Shown: positions 48,733 to 58,418, counted from the first letter of the stretch. The stretch: DNA of 64,000 bases from M3007 sp043764095 (GCA_043764095.1 JAYUKX010000197.1:62001-126000); one strand, 5' to 3'. Notes: generated by a model not told the origin, from the letters alone. Program-made: numbers and translations.

Positions 48733-49941
48733 ATGCTTTTAGCCTTTTACGCCCATTGGATCAATTCATTTAAAGGTATTCCTCGTGATGTTTGGTTATT
48801 GTCTTTTGTTAATTTTATCAACCGCTGTGGCGGTATGGTACTCATTTTTTTATCTGTTTATCTCACCAAACACCTAGGATTTTCTATTGTTGAGGCTGGT
48901 TATGTGATGACCATGTTTGGTATTGGTGCTTTGGTTGGAACATGGATAGGCGGCAGATTGACAGATAAAGTGGGTTATTATCCTGTACAATTGCTCTCCT
49001 TATTGCTCAATGGCTTATTATTATTATCAATGCTTTTGGTGCAAAATTTTTGGCCAATGTGCTTAGCCGTTTTTTCGGTAAGCGTTATTTCGGAATCATT
49101 TCGACCAGCCAACCAAGTTGCCATGGCACTTTATACCAATACAACGAATAGGACGCGTTCTATTTCGGTATTGAGGTTGGCATATAACCTTGGATTTACG
49201 ATTGCACCTGCGTTGGGCGGTATCATTGCGGGTAATTTTGGCTGGCATTGGCTGTTTTGGGCCGATGGATTGACTTGTATTGCAGCGGCTGTTGGGTTGC
49301 GTTTGTTATTGAAACCAGTAAAGAAAACTGAATTGGATGTGACGACCGAGGAAAGTAAAGATTTACCCAAAATAAAACCCTATTTGGACAAAACCTTTAT
49401 GCCTTTTCTATTCTGCACTTTTTTAGGAGCGATGGCATTTATGCAAATGTTATGGACGGTGCCCGTTTATTTTAAGGATAGTTTTGGTTGGCAGGAAGAT
49501 AAAATTGGATGGATCATGGCCTTAAATGGCGCATTGGTTTTCTTGATTGAAATGCCTTTCATTTTTTATATTGAAAAAAGAAGGCCGCCATTTGTGTATG
49601 TCCAAATCGGGCTATTCTTGTATATCGTGGCTTATTCAGCCTTTTTAATGCCGGTGGCAGGCGTATTCGCAGCAGTTTTGTACATGATTTTTATTTCCTT
49701 TGGCGAAATGCTAGTCATGCCATTTAGCGGTAATTTGGCCTATTCTATTGCCAATGAACGTGCCAATAAAGGGGGATATATGGCGGCTTATGGATTGTCT
49801 TACTCTTTTGCTAACATTTTTGCACCCTTATTAGGTACACAAATCATTGCCACATGGGGTTTCAATACCTTATGGGTCGTCACTTGTGGCTTTGCTTTGT
49901 TGGCTTTACTCGGCTTTAGACGTATGGAACGCAACCGCTAA
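48733..49941 (+). CDS. Major facilitator superfamily transporter
   Basis: A 402-aa inner-membrane transporter with about 12 hydrophobic segments arranged in two halves. Residues 73-80 carry motif A (GGRLTDKV) in the loop after helix 2, and VLRLAYNLGFTIAPALGG is typical of helix 5 in drug/sugar efflux families of the MdtH/YfcJ type. The central cytoplasmic loop (about 200-215) is short and acidic/lysine-rich. Substrate cannot be inferred. It stands alone between the tRNA array and convergent oxidoreductase genes, with a strong hairpin between stops. Confidence 0.88.
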   Translation: MLLAFYAHWINSFKGIPRDVWLLSFVNFINRCGGMVLIFLSVYLTKHLGFSIVEAGYVMTMFGIGALVGTWIGGRLTDKVGYYPVQLLSLLLNGLLLLSMLLVQNFWPMCLAVFSVSVISESFRPANQVAMALYTNTTNRTRSISVLRLAYNLGFTIAPALGGIIAGNFGWHWLFWADGLTCIAAAVGLRLLLKPVKKTELDVTTEESKDLPKIKPYLDKTFMPFLFCTFLGAMAFMQMLWTVPVYFKDSFGWQEDKIGWIMALNGALVFLIEMPFIFYIEKRRPPFVYVQIGLFLYIVAYSAFLMPVAGVFAAVLYMIFISFGEMLVMPFSGNLAYSIANERANKGGYMAAYGLSYSFANIFAPLLGTQIIATWGFNTLWVVTCGFALLALLGFRRMERNR

Positions 49942-49975
49942 TAGATAGGAAACCTAACGACGCTTAGTATAATAA

Positions 49976-50018
49976 TAAGGTATAACGTACCTGCGCCTCA
50001 GTGATACGTTATACCTTA
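49976..50018. terminator. Long bidirectional hairpin between convergent genes
   Basis: 14-bp perfect arms (TAAGGTATAACGTA with TACGTTATACCTTA), 15-base loop, and an outer AGGAAAC (49947..49953) able to pair with GTTTCCT (50021..50027). It sits between the MFS stop and the molybdopterin subunit stop. Confidence 0.85.
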
Positions 50019-50025
50019 TAGTTTC

Positions 50026-52239
50026 CTAAATTAATTTATCGGGTGTGATAGGTAAATTTCGTACACGTTTGCCTGTCGCATGAAAAACTGCATTGCCAAT
50101 AGCTGCTGCGGCACCAATCAAACCAATTTCACCAAGTCCTTTTGCGCCCATTTTATTGAGGTAAGGATCTGCTTTATCCACAAAAATTACTTCAATATTG
50201 GGAACGTCTGCTTGTACCGGTATATGGTAACCTACAAAATCATTAGCCACCAACCTGCCATGTTGATGATCCATGTGCTGTTCCTCCATGAGTGCCATTC
50301 CAATACCCATCACCACAGCACCGCTAATTTGGCTGGATGCCGTTTTGTTATTGATGATTCTACCTGCATCTACGCAAGACACAAAGCGCGTGACGCGTAC
50401 CGCACCCGTATATTTGTGTACATATACTTCTGCAAAGTGTGCTCCAAAGGAATAAAACGCATATTTTCCGCCTTCTTCTCCACTGGAAGATGTTTTTGTC
50501 GCTTCTACTTCGGTAATATTTTTTTTCTCCATCAAATCAGCAAACGTAACTAACGATGCGGGCTTCCCCTTGATCCCCATTTTGCCATTGATGAGAAATA
50601 CATCGTCTATTTTAGCCTCTTTGTATGTTTCCCCAAGCGTCTCCACGGCTATATCTAATAATTTTTGCTTGATTTCATTACAAATATCATAAACCGCAGA
50701 TCCAACCGAGGCGACAGTAACGCTTCCTCCTTGGCCGGGGGAGGGGGGTAGATTTGATTTGCCCAATTCAAAACGTATTTTTCCCATTGGGATTCCACTA
50801 GCGTCAGATGCGATTTTTACCATAGTGGTGGAGGTGCCTGGCCCCATATCGCTCGTCGCGCTTTGGATCAATAAATTTCCTTTTGAATCCAATACCGCTC
50901 TTGCTGTAGCTGGTGCACGCCAAGCACTCCAAGAGCCTACCGCCATACCCGTACCTACCCACCAGTCTCTATCGCTGGAAGAGCGTGGTTCAGGTTTTCG
51001 TGCATCCCAATCAAATTGTCTTGCTGCCTTAATTAAGCATTCGGTCAAATGGTTGCTCGACCAAGGCTTGTTATCATCGGGGTGTGTTTCAGCGTAGTTT
51101 TTTTTGCGCAATTGAACGGGATCCATGTTTAATGAATATGCCAGTTCATCCAACGCCGTTTCCAATGCAAATGACCCCGTTGCTTCTCCTGGTGCACGCA
51201 TCCAAATCGGTGTGCTGTAAGTCAGCGGTAGTACCTTATAATTGGTTTCCAGATTAGGACAAGCATACAGCATTTTGGTGATGCCGGTAACACTCTCTGC
51301 GAATTCTTCATATTCCGATGTTTGCCCAATTGCTTCGTGTTTTATCCCAACGATCTTACCATCTTTTGTGGCTCCAATACTTACTTTTTGGGCAGTGGCG
51401 GGGCGATAACCCGTCATGGTAAACATTTGTGGGCGCGTAACACTCACCTTTACCGGGCGTTTGAGCATTTTTGCTGCAATAATAGCCGCAAAAGTGTGTG
51501 GCCATACGCGCAAACCCGAACCAAATCCACCGCCGATAAATTCTGAATTAACAATCACTTGCTCTTTTTCTAATTTTAAGGCTTTGGCAAGGATATCCCT
51601 AATATCTTGTACTGCGTGGTTTTTGTCGTAAACAGTCAGTTTTTCATCACCTTCCCAAATGGCAGTAGTACTGTGCATTTCCATTGGGTTGTGTACCTCT
51701 TGTGGGGTAGAATACGCTTGATCCACTTTAAAAGGTGCATTGCTCCAAGCCGTTACATCGCCTCGTTTTGTATCGGAAAGCCATTTACTGGAAGAAGGGC
51801 GTGCCTGATCGAGATGAGCTCCAAAATCGGTGGTATGTGGTGCTTGTTCGTAAGTACATTTGACCAAAGAAGCAGCATATTGTGCTTGTTCTAAGCGATC
51901 TGCGACGACTAAAGCGATGGGTTGACCGTTGAAAACAATGTCTTTGCTATGAAAAACACGAAGGCCTAGGTCTAGTTTTTTAGCAGTCTTTGATTTTTTA
52001 AGACCAAAGAGTTTTGTACTGTTTTTATGGGTAATCACTGATATGACCCCTGCGGCTTTCTCTGCTTCGGAGGTATCTATTTTTTTAATGGCACCTTTTG
52101 CAATGGTACTTCCCACTAATACCCCATAAACTAAGTTTGATAATGGTATTTCGGCAGTATATTTTGCTGTTCCAGTTACTTTGTCGCGCCCGTCAACACG
52201 GTCATTTGAGTCACTAGAAATAGTATTTGTATGATTCAT
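50026..52239 (-). CDS. Molybdopterin-binding subunit of a PaoABC-type aldehyde oxidoreductase
   Basis: Large subunit (737 aa from ATG 52239) of a xanthine-dehydrogenase-family enzyme that hydroxylates aldehydes or purine-like compounds with Mo-MCD or related cofactor. The start at 52239 follows the previous stop by 19 bases; ATG 52287 would overlap it. Motifs: N-terminal RVDGRDKVTGTAKYTAEI, GGFGSGL for the cofactor, MRAPGEATGSFALE, PSPGQGGSVTVASVGSA and the catalytic Glu in GAKGLGEIGLIG near the C-terminus. The three subunits (Fe-S, FAD, Mo) follow in order on this strand as in E. coli paoABC, here without the paoD chaperone. Substrate is not determined. Confidence 0.92.
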   Translation of the reverse strand: MNHTNTISSDSNDRVDGRDKVTGTAKYTAEIPLSNLVYGVLVGSTIAKGAIKKIDTSEAEKAAGVISVITHKNSTKLFGLKKSKTAKKLDLGLRVFHSKDIVFNGQPIALVVADRLEQAQYAASLVKCTYEQAPHTTDFGAHLDQARPSSSKWLSDTKRGDVTAWSNAPFKVDQAYSTPQEVHNPMEMHSTTAIWEGDEKLTVYDKNHAVQDIRDILAKALKLEKEQVIVNSEFIGGGFGSGLRVWPHTFAAIIAAKMLKRPVKVSVTRPQMFTMTGYRPATAQKVSIGATKDGKIVGIKHEAIGQTSEYEEFAESVTGITKMLYACPNLETNYKVLPLTYSTPIWMRAPGEATGSFALETALDELAYSLNMDPVQLRKKNYAETHPDDNKPWSSNHLTECLIKAARQFDWDARKPEPRSSSDRDWWVGTGMAVGSWSAWRAPATARAVLDSKGNLLIQSATSDMGPGTSTTMVKIASDASGIPMGKIRFELGKSNLPPSPGQGGSVTVASVGSAVYDICNEIKQKLLDIAVETLGETYKEAKIDDVFLINGKMGIKGKPASLVTFADLMEKKNITEVEATKTSSSGEEGGKYAFYSFGAHFAEVYVHKYTGAVRVTRFVSCVDAGRIINNKTASSQISGAVVMGIGMALMEEQHMDHQHGRLVANDFVGYHIPVQADVPNIEVIFVDKADPYLNKMGAKGLGEIGLIGAAAAIGNAVFHATGKRVRNLPITPDKLI

Positions 52240-52258
52240 TGCTGTTAGAGGATTTGAA

Positions 52259-53236
52259 TTAGTTAAACATTGCCAACATTGCCGCAAGTACGGTCTGTTC
52301 AGCCATTTTTACCTTAAAGGCATTATGCGTCAATGGTTTAGCCTCTTTTACTACAAGAGCAGCCGCTGCTTTAAAAGAGTTTTCAGAGTCTGATTTACCT
52401 TTTAAGTATGCTTCTGCTTCGTAGGCACGCCAAGGCTTATGTGCTACACCGCCAAGCGCAATGCGTGCATCAAGAATTACGCTGTCTTTTATTTCAAAAG
52501 CCACGGCAACTGAAACTAGGGCAAATGCATAAGAAGCACGATCCCTCACTTTCAAATAGTTATGGTACTTTGCGAAATTGTTTTTAGGAATAGTAATGCT
52601 CGTTATCAATTCCCCTTTTTCCAAGATATTATCCTTTTCAGGTGTATTGCCAGGCAAGCGGTGGAAGTCCTTAAAATCAATAATACGCTCTTGTTTAGCC
52701 GACTTTACAGTAATTGTTGCATCCAAGGCGGCTAATGCAACACACAAATCGCTGGGGTGCACGGCAACACAATCTTCGCTGGCCCCAAAAATAGCAGACA
52801 TCCGATTAAAACCTTCTTTAGCACCGCAACCAGATCCGGGTTGACGTTTGTTACATGGCATAGCGATATCATAAAAATAAGGGCAGCGGGTTCTTTGTAA
52901 AATATTACCGCCAACGGTAGCCATATTCCGCAATTGCGGGGATGCACCTGCCAACAACGCTTGGGCAATAAGTGGGTATTGCTGCGTTATGATTTGGTGT
53001 ATAGCCACATCACTATTCAATGCCAATGCTCCAATGGTAACACCTAAAGGGCCATTTTGGATATTATTTAAAGGCAAACGACTAATATCGATCAAATGAT
53101 CAGGTGCTACTATATCCTTTTTCATTAGATCAAGTAGGTTCGTCGCACCTGCTATATACTGGGCTCCTTCATTCTTTTGGAATAAATCAAGTGCCGATTG
53201 TGTATCTGTGGGTCTGTGGTACTGAAATAGTTTCAT
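52259..53236 (-). CDS. FAD-binding subunit of the PaoABC-type oxidoreductase
   Basis: A 325-aa subunit carrying electrons between the Fe-S protein and the Mo centre. N-terminal FAD motifs (YIAGATNLLDLMKKDI, GVTIGALALNSDVA, GGNILQRTRC) are followed by a Cys-rich insertion RTRCPYFYDIAMPCNKRQPG with SGC, as in PaoB, where a [4Fe-4S] cluster binds in addition to FAD. The C-terminal domain (KVRDRASYAFALVSVAVAFE) is of CO dehydrogenase flavoprotein type. Overlaps the Fe-S subunit by 4 bases, so all three subunits should be cotranscribed. Confidence 0.92.
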   Translation of the reverse strand: MKLFQYHRPTDTQSALDLFQKNEGAQYIAGATNLLDLMKKDIVAPDHLIDISRLPLNNIQNGPLGVTIGALALNSDVAIHQIITQQYPLIAQALLAGASPQLRNMATVGGNILQRTRCPYFYDIAMPCNKRQPGSGCGAKEGFNRMSAIFGASEDCVAVHPSDLCVALAALDATITVKSAKQERIIDFKDFHRLPGNTPEKDNILEKGELITSITIPKNNFAKYHNYLKVRDRASYAFALVSVAVAFEIKDSVILDARIALGGVAHKPWRAYEAEAYLKGKSDSENSFKAAAALVVKEAKPLTHNAFKVKMAEQTVLAAMLAMFN

Positions 53237-53838
53237 TGAGCAACTTCTTTTATGGCGTTAACGATATTGGGGTAAGCGCCACAACGGCACAAATTGCCAC
53301 TCATAAATTCCCGTATTTCAAAATCATTATTGGTGTGGCCTTCATTGACACAGGCTACTGCCGACATGATTTGTCCTGGGGTACAATAGCCGCATTGTAG
53401 GCCGTCGTGTTTAATAAATGCTGCTTGCATTGGGTGCAGTTCTTCGCCATTGGCCAAACCTTCTATCGTCGTTATTTCGCGACCTTCTTGCATAATGGCC
53501 AAAGTAAGACAGGAGTTTACACGTCTTCCATCAATATGAATGGTACAAGCGCCGCATTGTCCGTGGTCACAGCCTTTTTTAGTGCCAGTTAAACCCAGTT
53601 GCTCGCGCAACAAATCTAAGAGTGTTACACGAGGTTCCACCATCACTTTTTGCACCTTTCCGTTAATGGAGAGCGTAATGGGCACTTGCTCCAATGCGTA
53701 TGCCGCTTTATCAAAAGTGCGATTTTCACCCGCTACCAGAACAGTAGAAGGCGTAACTGCTACCGCTGCCAGCACCGCACTTTGCTTAAAAAACGTACGT
53801 CTGGAGGTGTGAAGGGGATCTTTATTTTTTTTTGCCAT
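53233..53838 (-). CDS. [2Fe-2S] subunit with Tat signal of the PaoABC-type oxidoreductase
   Basis: A 201-aa protein beginning with a twin-arginine signal (SRRTFFKQSAVLAAVAV), which would export the folded complex to the periplasm. First [2Fe-2S] site: GCDHGQCGACTIHIDGRR; second: QCGYCTPGQIMSAVAC and GNLCRCGAYPNIVNAI. Length and motifs match PaoA/YagT. First gene of the three-subunit operon; a TACTTTTG box lies 22 bases upstream. In E. coli this enzyme detoxifies aldehydes; the role here is inferred by homology. Confidence 0.92.
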   Translation of the reverse strand: MAKKNKDPLHTSRRTFFKQSAVLAAVAVTPSTVLVAGENRTFDKAAYALEQVPITLSINGKVQKVMVEPRVTLLDLLREQLGLTGTKKGCDHGQCGACTIHIDGRRVNSCLTLAIMQEGREITTIEGLANGEELHPMQAAFIKHDGLQCGYCTPGQIMSAVACVNEGHTNNDFEIREFMSGNLCRCGAYPNIVNAIKEVAQ

Positions 53839-53859
53839 AATGTTGTCGAATAATCAGGA

Positions 53860-53867
53860 CAAAAGTA
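53860..53867 (-). promoter_or_regulatory. Putative -7 box TACTTTTG of the oxidoreductase operon
   Basis: Exact TAnnTTTG on the minus strand 22 bases before the Fe-S subunit ATG. Confidence 0.45.
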
Positions 53868-53908
53868 GGCAACACGCAGGGATTAGTATCTATTTATCCG
53901 ATCTTTTT

Positions 53909-54238
53909 TTATGTACTCACAGGGGCTAATTTCAATTTCAAGCCTTCTAATGCTTCGGTGATTTTAATTTGGCAACCCAAACGAGAGTTGGGCTTTACAA
54001 AAAATGCTGAATCCAACATGGCAAGTTCATCGTCTGATGGTTCGTGCAGCGTGTGTTCAGAAAGCACATAGACATGGCAACTAGCGCAAAGTGCCATTCC
54101 TCCGCAAGTGCCTTCAACGGGTAGCTCGTAAGATTTACATAATTCCATGATATTCAAACCCATATCGGTGGGTGTTTCCAATTCATGGACTTGATCTTCG
54201 CGGTCGGTGATGCTTATATTTATGTTGTTTGATAGCAT
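53909..54238 (-). CDS. Adrenodoxin-type [2Fe-2S] ferredoxin
   Basis: A 109-aa ferredoxin with cysteines C45, C51, C54 and C89 in the pattern C-x5-C-x2-C-x34-C (EGTCGGMALCASCHVYV then NSRLGCQIKI). This is the isc/adrenodoxin type rather than the plant type. It is 24 bases downstream of the flavin reductase gene on the same strand, which is a likely electron donor. The physiological acceptor is unknown; an oxygenase or a reductive step in acyl-CoA metabolism is possible given the next genes. Confidence 0.92.
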   Translation of the reverse strand: MLSNNINISITDREDQVHELETPTDMGLNIMELCKSYELPVEGTCGGMALCASCHVYVLSEHTLHEPSDDELAMLDSAFFVKPNSRLGCQIKITEALEGLKLKLAPVST

Positions 54239-54262
54239 TTTTTTATGGTTGGATTTGGCATT

Positions 54263-55279
54263 TTAAAGCCCCTCAATACCCGTCACGGTAGTATATTTAA
54301 ACGACAGCTTTTTCCCAGGAAAAACAATTTTATACGCCGACTGGCAAGCCAAAGTAGCCTCGTGGAATCCACAAAGGATCAGTTTTAATTTGCCTGGATA
54401 GGTATTTATATCCCCGATGGCGAATATGCCTTCCACATTTGTAGCATAATCAAAAGTATTTACTTCAATAGCACCTTTGTCTAAATTCAAATTCCAGTTG
54501 GCAATAGGGCCCAGTTTCGGAGTAAGGCCAAACAATGGCACAAAATAATCCGCATCCACTACTGAAGTACCTTCTGTATCGCGTTCGATCACCACACTTT
54601 GCAAATGACCATTACCATTCAAACCAGTTACCTGTGCATTGGTCACCAATTTGATACGCCCCTGATGGCTCAATTCATACATTTTTTCCACAGAATCTGG
54701 TGCGCCACGGAATTCTGTTCTACGGTGGATTAGGGTCACTTCTTTGGCTACATCGGCAAGGAATATTGTCCAGTCTAATGCCGAGTCGCCGCCGCCAGCA
54801 ATCACAATGCGCTTATCTTTATATTGATCGGGGTTGCGTACAAAATAGTCCACTCCATTGTCCTCAAATCGAGCAATATTGTCAATAGGGGGCTTGCGAG
54901 GCTCAAAACAACCCAATCCTCCTGCAATAAATATAACAGGTGCTAAATGCTGCTGACCGCGGCCAGTAGTCACCAACCAACGCCCATCGGCTTGCTTTTC
55001 CACCATTTCCGCCGAATCGCCAAGGGTAAAACCAGGGTTAAAGGGCGCAATTTGTTGCATCAGATTATCCACCAATTCCGATGCAAGTACCGATGGATAA
55101 CCGGGTATATCGTAAATCGGTTTTTTGGGATAAATCTCTGTTAATTGACCGCCAGGCTGAGGCAAAATATCAATAATATGACACCTTAACTTGAGCAAAC
55201 CGGCTTCAAAAACGGCAAACAAGCCAACTGGGCCTGCACCGATAATAATTATATCTGTTTCTATGGTTGTATTTGTCAT
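54263..55279 (-). CDS. Thioredoxin-reductase-like ferredoxin--NADP(+) reductase
   Basis: A 338-aa flavoprotein moving electrons between NAD(P)H and ferredoxin. FAD motif IIIGAGPVGLFAVFEAG (residues 11-27), NAD(P) motif IVIAGGGDSALDW around residues 160-172, and a C-terminal FAD contact GIFAIGDINTYPGKLKLI. It lacks the CxxC redox pair of thioredoxin reductases, as expected for the TrxR-like FNR group (YumC type). The downstream ferredoxin gene supports this pairing. Start chosen at 55279 after enoyl-CoA hydratase with a 9-base gap. Confidence 0.9.
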   Translation of the reverse strand: MTNTTIETDIIIIGAGPVGLFAVFEAGLLKLRCHIIDILPQPGGQLTEIYPKKPIYDIPGYPSVLASELVDNLMQQIAPFNPGFTLGDSAEMVEKQADGRWLVTTGRGQQHLAPVIFIAGGLGCFEPRKPPIDNIARFEDNGVDYFVRNPDQYKDKRIVIAGGGDSALDWTIFLADVAKEVTLIHRRTEFRGAPDSVEKMYELSHQGRIKLVTNAQVTGLNGNGHLQSVVIERDTEGTSVVDADYFVPLFGLTPKLGPIANWNLNLDKGAIEVNTFDYATNVEGIFAIGDINTYPGKLKLILCGFHEATLACQSAYKIVFPGKKLSFKYTTVTGIEGL

Positions 55280-55288
55280 TATTGAATC

Positions 55289-56074
55289 TTATGCACCTGT
55301 GAAATTTGCTTTGCGTTTCTCTACAAAAGCCGCAGCGCCTTCCTTGAAATCGCTTGTGCCACAGCAATCACCAAAAAATTCGACCTCTTTCGCAAAACCA
55401 TCTACACCATCTTCATAATAGGCCGCCACCGATTGGATGATTTTTGCAATGGCATAAGGTGCTTTAGTGGCAATTTTTTCGATTAATTCCGTTGCTTTTT
55501 CTACCTCATTGCCCGCTGGAACAACATAATTCACCAAACCTAACCGTAGCGCCTCTTCGGCTCCAATCATATCGGCGGTCATCAATAGTTCAAATGCTTT
55601 TGTTTTGCCTATACATTGAATCAATCGTTGTGTGCCGCCATAGCCAGGAATCAATCCAAGATTTACTTCTGGTTGACCAAATTTCGCTTTTTCCCCCGCA
55701 ATACGCAAATGACAAGCCATCGCTAATTCGCAACCTGCGCCCAAAGTAAAGCCATTTAAGGCTGCAACAACTGGCTTAGGGAAACGTTCAATCGTGAAAA
55801 ATAAATCATGCCCGCGCTGTGCCAACATCTTGCCTTCTTGTGCGCTAAACCCTTGAAATTCTGTGATATCCGCACCAGCGACAAAGGCTTTTTCGCCTGC
55901 ACCGGTAAGAATCACGCCTTTTAATCCCTCTATACTATACGCGTCTGTTTCAAAAAATGCGATCAGTTCTGAAATAGTTTGGCGGTTTAAGGCATTGAGT
56001 GCCTTTTCGCGGTTCATGGTCAGCAAGGCAATACCATTGGTGACAGTGACGATAATGTTTTGGTATTCCATCAT
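55289..56074 (-). CDS. Enoyl-CoA hydratase/isomerase family protein
   Basis: A 261-aa crotonase-fold enzyme. Oxyanion and CoA-contact segments: AFVAGADITEFQGFSAQEG and GFTLGAGCELAMACHLRI, with the general-acid/base Glu in CELAMA and in FGQPEVNLGLIPGYGG, both expected for hydration of trans-2-enoyl-CoA. A role in fatty-acid beta-oxidation is most likely; within the window PaaZ lies far away on the other strand. It follows the acyltransferase gene by 2 bases, so they are cotranscribed. Confidence 0.93.
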   Translation of the reverse strand: MMEYQNIIVTVTNGIALLTMNREKALNALNRQTISELIAFFETDAYSIEGLKGVILTGAGEKAFVAGADITEFQGFSAQEGKMLAQRGHDLFFTIERFPKPVVAALNGFTLGAGCELAMACHLRIAGEKAKFGQPEVNLGLIPGYGGTQRLIQCIGKTKAFELLMTADMIGAEEALRLGLVNYVVPAGNEVEKATELIEKIATKAPYAIAKIIQSVAAYYEDGVDGFAKEVEFFGDCCGTSDFKEGAAAFVEKRKANFTGA

Positions 56075-56076
56075 AA

Positions 56077-57789
56077 TTATTCTTCTTTAAGGACTTCAAT
56101 TTCCTCTGTTTTCCAGTTTACTTTTTGCGCCAAACCGTAGTTTTCCAAACGGTTATGATAATAATAGAGTACCCTGAAATCGTCGGAAACGATATTGCCA
56201 TCTTTATTAAATTTAAGTGGCTTTTCGCGGTGGAAAATGCCAAGTTTACTAACACCATCCCGAATCAATTCAACAGCAGGCAAATGAATTTCAGGTGCTA
56301 ATTGCAATTTACCTTTCTGTTCCATACTAAACAAAATATCCTGCATTTGTTCAATTACTTCTTCCACAGAATGAATCGGAAAGATATATTCGTCGGGGGG
56401 AAGACGTAAAAGCCCGTACAAATCCAGTTTTGGATGTTGGTGCGCTAATATTTCAAACACTGCAAAAGGAATCAAATGGCTGGATAAAACGACGTTTTCA
56501 ATAAAATAACGTTCCACCAAGCGCTCTGCAATAATTTTAGTATATTCTTCTTCGCGTTGGCGGTCTTCGTTTATATAACCTTTAGTAGATTTAAAATAAT
56601 CATTGATATCCAATTCATTGCCATAATGATCAAAAGAACGACCTTTATCATCCACAAAATTACCCAATACATCCAATGGTTTGCCGATGGATAGGGTAAT
56701 ATCATTAGTCGTTGAAAAAAACTGCCAAATATAACGAAACCAAGCGCGAATACTGCCACTTGCGTCGCGAAGTCGGATATATTGCTCTTTTCCTGTGCTT
56801 TGAAGGTGTTGTTCGATCAAATAAGGTGCTTCTAATACAAAATTATAGCCAATAACCATTGGCACTATAAACACTTTTTTACCCGATCCGCTTTGACACA
56901 TAGCGCGTTGTGCTTCTACGGCTGTACCTAAAAGCCCCATTTTAACATCTGTTTCTAAGGCGCCTGAGCGAGAGCGTGTGCCACCTGGAAAAAAAAGACT
57001 ATTGACACCACGCTGGATACTCAAATTGGACATGGCTTTGAGCGTTTCCAAGTAAATAGCGTTTTTCTTCCGCCTATCCACCCGATATGCCCCCAATCGG
57101 TTCATAAAATAGGCAGCAGGGCCAGAATTATAAAGGTTCAATCCTGCACCATAACTAAAGGAGGGCAAACCCATAATCTGATCCATAGCATAACCCACCA
57201 AAATGGAGTCCAGATTACTAAAATGCGTTGGCACCACAACGACGGTACCATGCTTGAACAACTCGCGTACACTCTCTACTTCACCTACAATATTGAGTTG
57301 TTCGTATAATTGCCGCCGCCCACGCCACAATGAACTAATACTTTTTTCAACGGCAGCATTAAACAATCGATTGAATAAAAATGTCAGAAAACGAACGGCA
57401 AAACGGTGGGTAGATAACTGAAATGTACCCACAATCTCTTCGGAATAGCGGTGAACTATTTTCTCCAATACCCGCTCATTGGTCTGTTTGGCCGTTTCAT
57501 CTTGACGATCCAACGACTTTTTGATCAATTGTTTACTGATCTTATTCCAAAAAACACGCTCATTGGGTGGATCTACTTTCCACGGTGATTCTTTGATCCT
57601 AATACGCTCCTGATACAGCGTTTTAACTAGAATATCCGATAAATCTTTGCGATTTTTAGATTTGATGCGTTCGGATGTGAAGTCATCAATTTCTTTAATG
57701 AAATTAGACCTGTCTTGGCTTAGCCTATATATTGGCCAGTCGGAGGAATCGGGGATAACGCGTGGGTATGTGGTGCCTTTGTAACTCAA
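56077..57789 (-). CDS. PlsB/PlsC-type glycerol-3-phosphate acyltransferase
   Basis: A 570-aa acyltransferase of the LPLAT superfamily. The catalytic HX4D block is H189 to D194 in VPTHFSNLDSILV, followed by FFPGGTRSRSGALETD (substrate-binding block III) and VPMVIGYNFVLE (block IV). Longer than PlsC (about 240 aa) and shorter than E. coli PlsB (about 800 aa). It has no clear signal peptide. Presumed to act on glycerol-3-phosphate or lysophosphatidic acid at the inner membrane; the acyl donor is not known. It is the first gene of the enoyl-CoA hydratase/reductase/ferredoxin run. Confidence 0.85.
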   Translation of the reverse strand: MSYKGTTYPRVIPDSSDWPIYRLSQDRSNFIKEIDDFTSERIKSKNRKDLSDILVKTLYQERIRIKESPWKVDPPNERVFWNKISKQLIKKSLDRQDETAKQTNERVLEKIVHRYSEEIVGTFQLSTHRFAVRFLTFLFNRLFNAAVEKSISSLWRGRRQLYEQLNIVGEVESVRELFKHGTVVVVPTHFSNLDSILVGYAMDQIMGLPSFSYGAGLNLYNSGPAAYFMNRLGAYRVDRRKKNAIYLETLKAMSNLSIQRGVNSLFFPGGTRSRSGALETDVKMGLLGTAVEAQRAMCQSGSGKKVFIVPMVIGYNFVLEAPYLIEQHLQSTGKEQYIRLRDASGSIRAWFRYIWQFFSTTNDITLSIGKPLDVLGNFVDDKGRSFDHYGNELDINDYFKSTKGYINEDRQREEEYTKIIAERLVERYFIENVVLSSHLIPFAVFEILAHQHPKLDLYGLLRLPPDEYIFPIHSVEEVIEQMQDILFSMEQKGKLQLAPEIHLPAVELIRDGVSKLGIFHREKPLKFNKDGNIVSDDFRVLYYYHNRLENYGLAQKVNWKTEEIEVLKEE

Positions 57790-57811
57790 TTCTCGCAGGT
57801 GTTTGAAATAA

Positions 57812-58414
57812 TTACTTATGTTTTTTTACCAAAAAAGCGATATATTCCAATATTTCGTCTCTGCCCCTTGCTTTTTCAGAAGAGGAAAGAAAGTGCTTGG
57901 GTAAAGTTTCCCATGTTTCGGACAATGCAGCCATGAAGGCATCTACATTATGCTGAACCGTGGTAGCACCTATTCTATCGCACTTGGTAAAAACTAAAGC
58001 GAAAGGTACGCCAAGTTCACCCAAACCATTGATAAAATCAAGATCGTTTTTTGAAGGGGGGGTAATATTAACATCAATGAGTACAAATGCAAGCACGAGT
58101 TCTTCGCGATTTTGCATATACCCATTAATCATCTTGGAAAGTTCTTTCTGCTTCGATTTGGAGAGTTTGGCATAACCATAACCTGGCAAATCAACTAAGT
58201 GCCAACGGTTGTTGATGAGGAAAAAATTCAACAACTGTGTTTTACCCGGTGTTTGTGATACTTTAGCTAAGCCCTTTCGGTTGGTAAGCATGTTTATTAA
58301 CGAGGATTTGCCTACATTGGAGCGACCAATGAAGGCAAATTCGGGTTTGCCATTTTTCGGGCATTGGCTTTGCCGTGGGTAACTGGCTATGAAATCTGCT
58401 GATTCTATCGTCAT
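57812..58414 (-). CDS. engB: Ribosome-biogenesis GTPase EngB/YsxC
   Basis: From ATG 58414 the protein is 200 aa, the normal size; the longer ORF from 58483 would overlap YebC. GTPase motifs: G1 GRSNVGKSS, G2-region TPGKTQLLNFF, G3 DLPGYG and G4 TKCD. YsxC-type GTPases bind the 50S subunit during assembly and are usually essential. The gene begins 4 bases after the yebC stop, so they form one transcript. Confidence 0.95.
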   Translation of the reverse strand: MTIESADFIASYPRQSQCPKNGKPEFAFIGRSNVGKSSLINMLTNRKGLAKVSQTPGKTQLLNFFLINNRWHLVDLPGYGYAKLSKSKQKELSKMINGYMQNREELVLAFVLIDVNITPPSKNDLDFINGLGELGVPFALVFTKCDRIGATTVQHNVDAFMAALSETWETLPKHFLSSSEKARGRDEILEYIAFLVKKHK

Positions 58415-58418
58415 CAGA

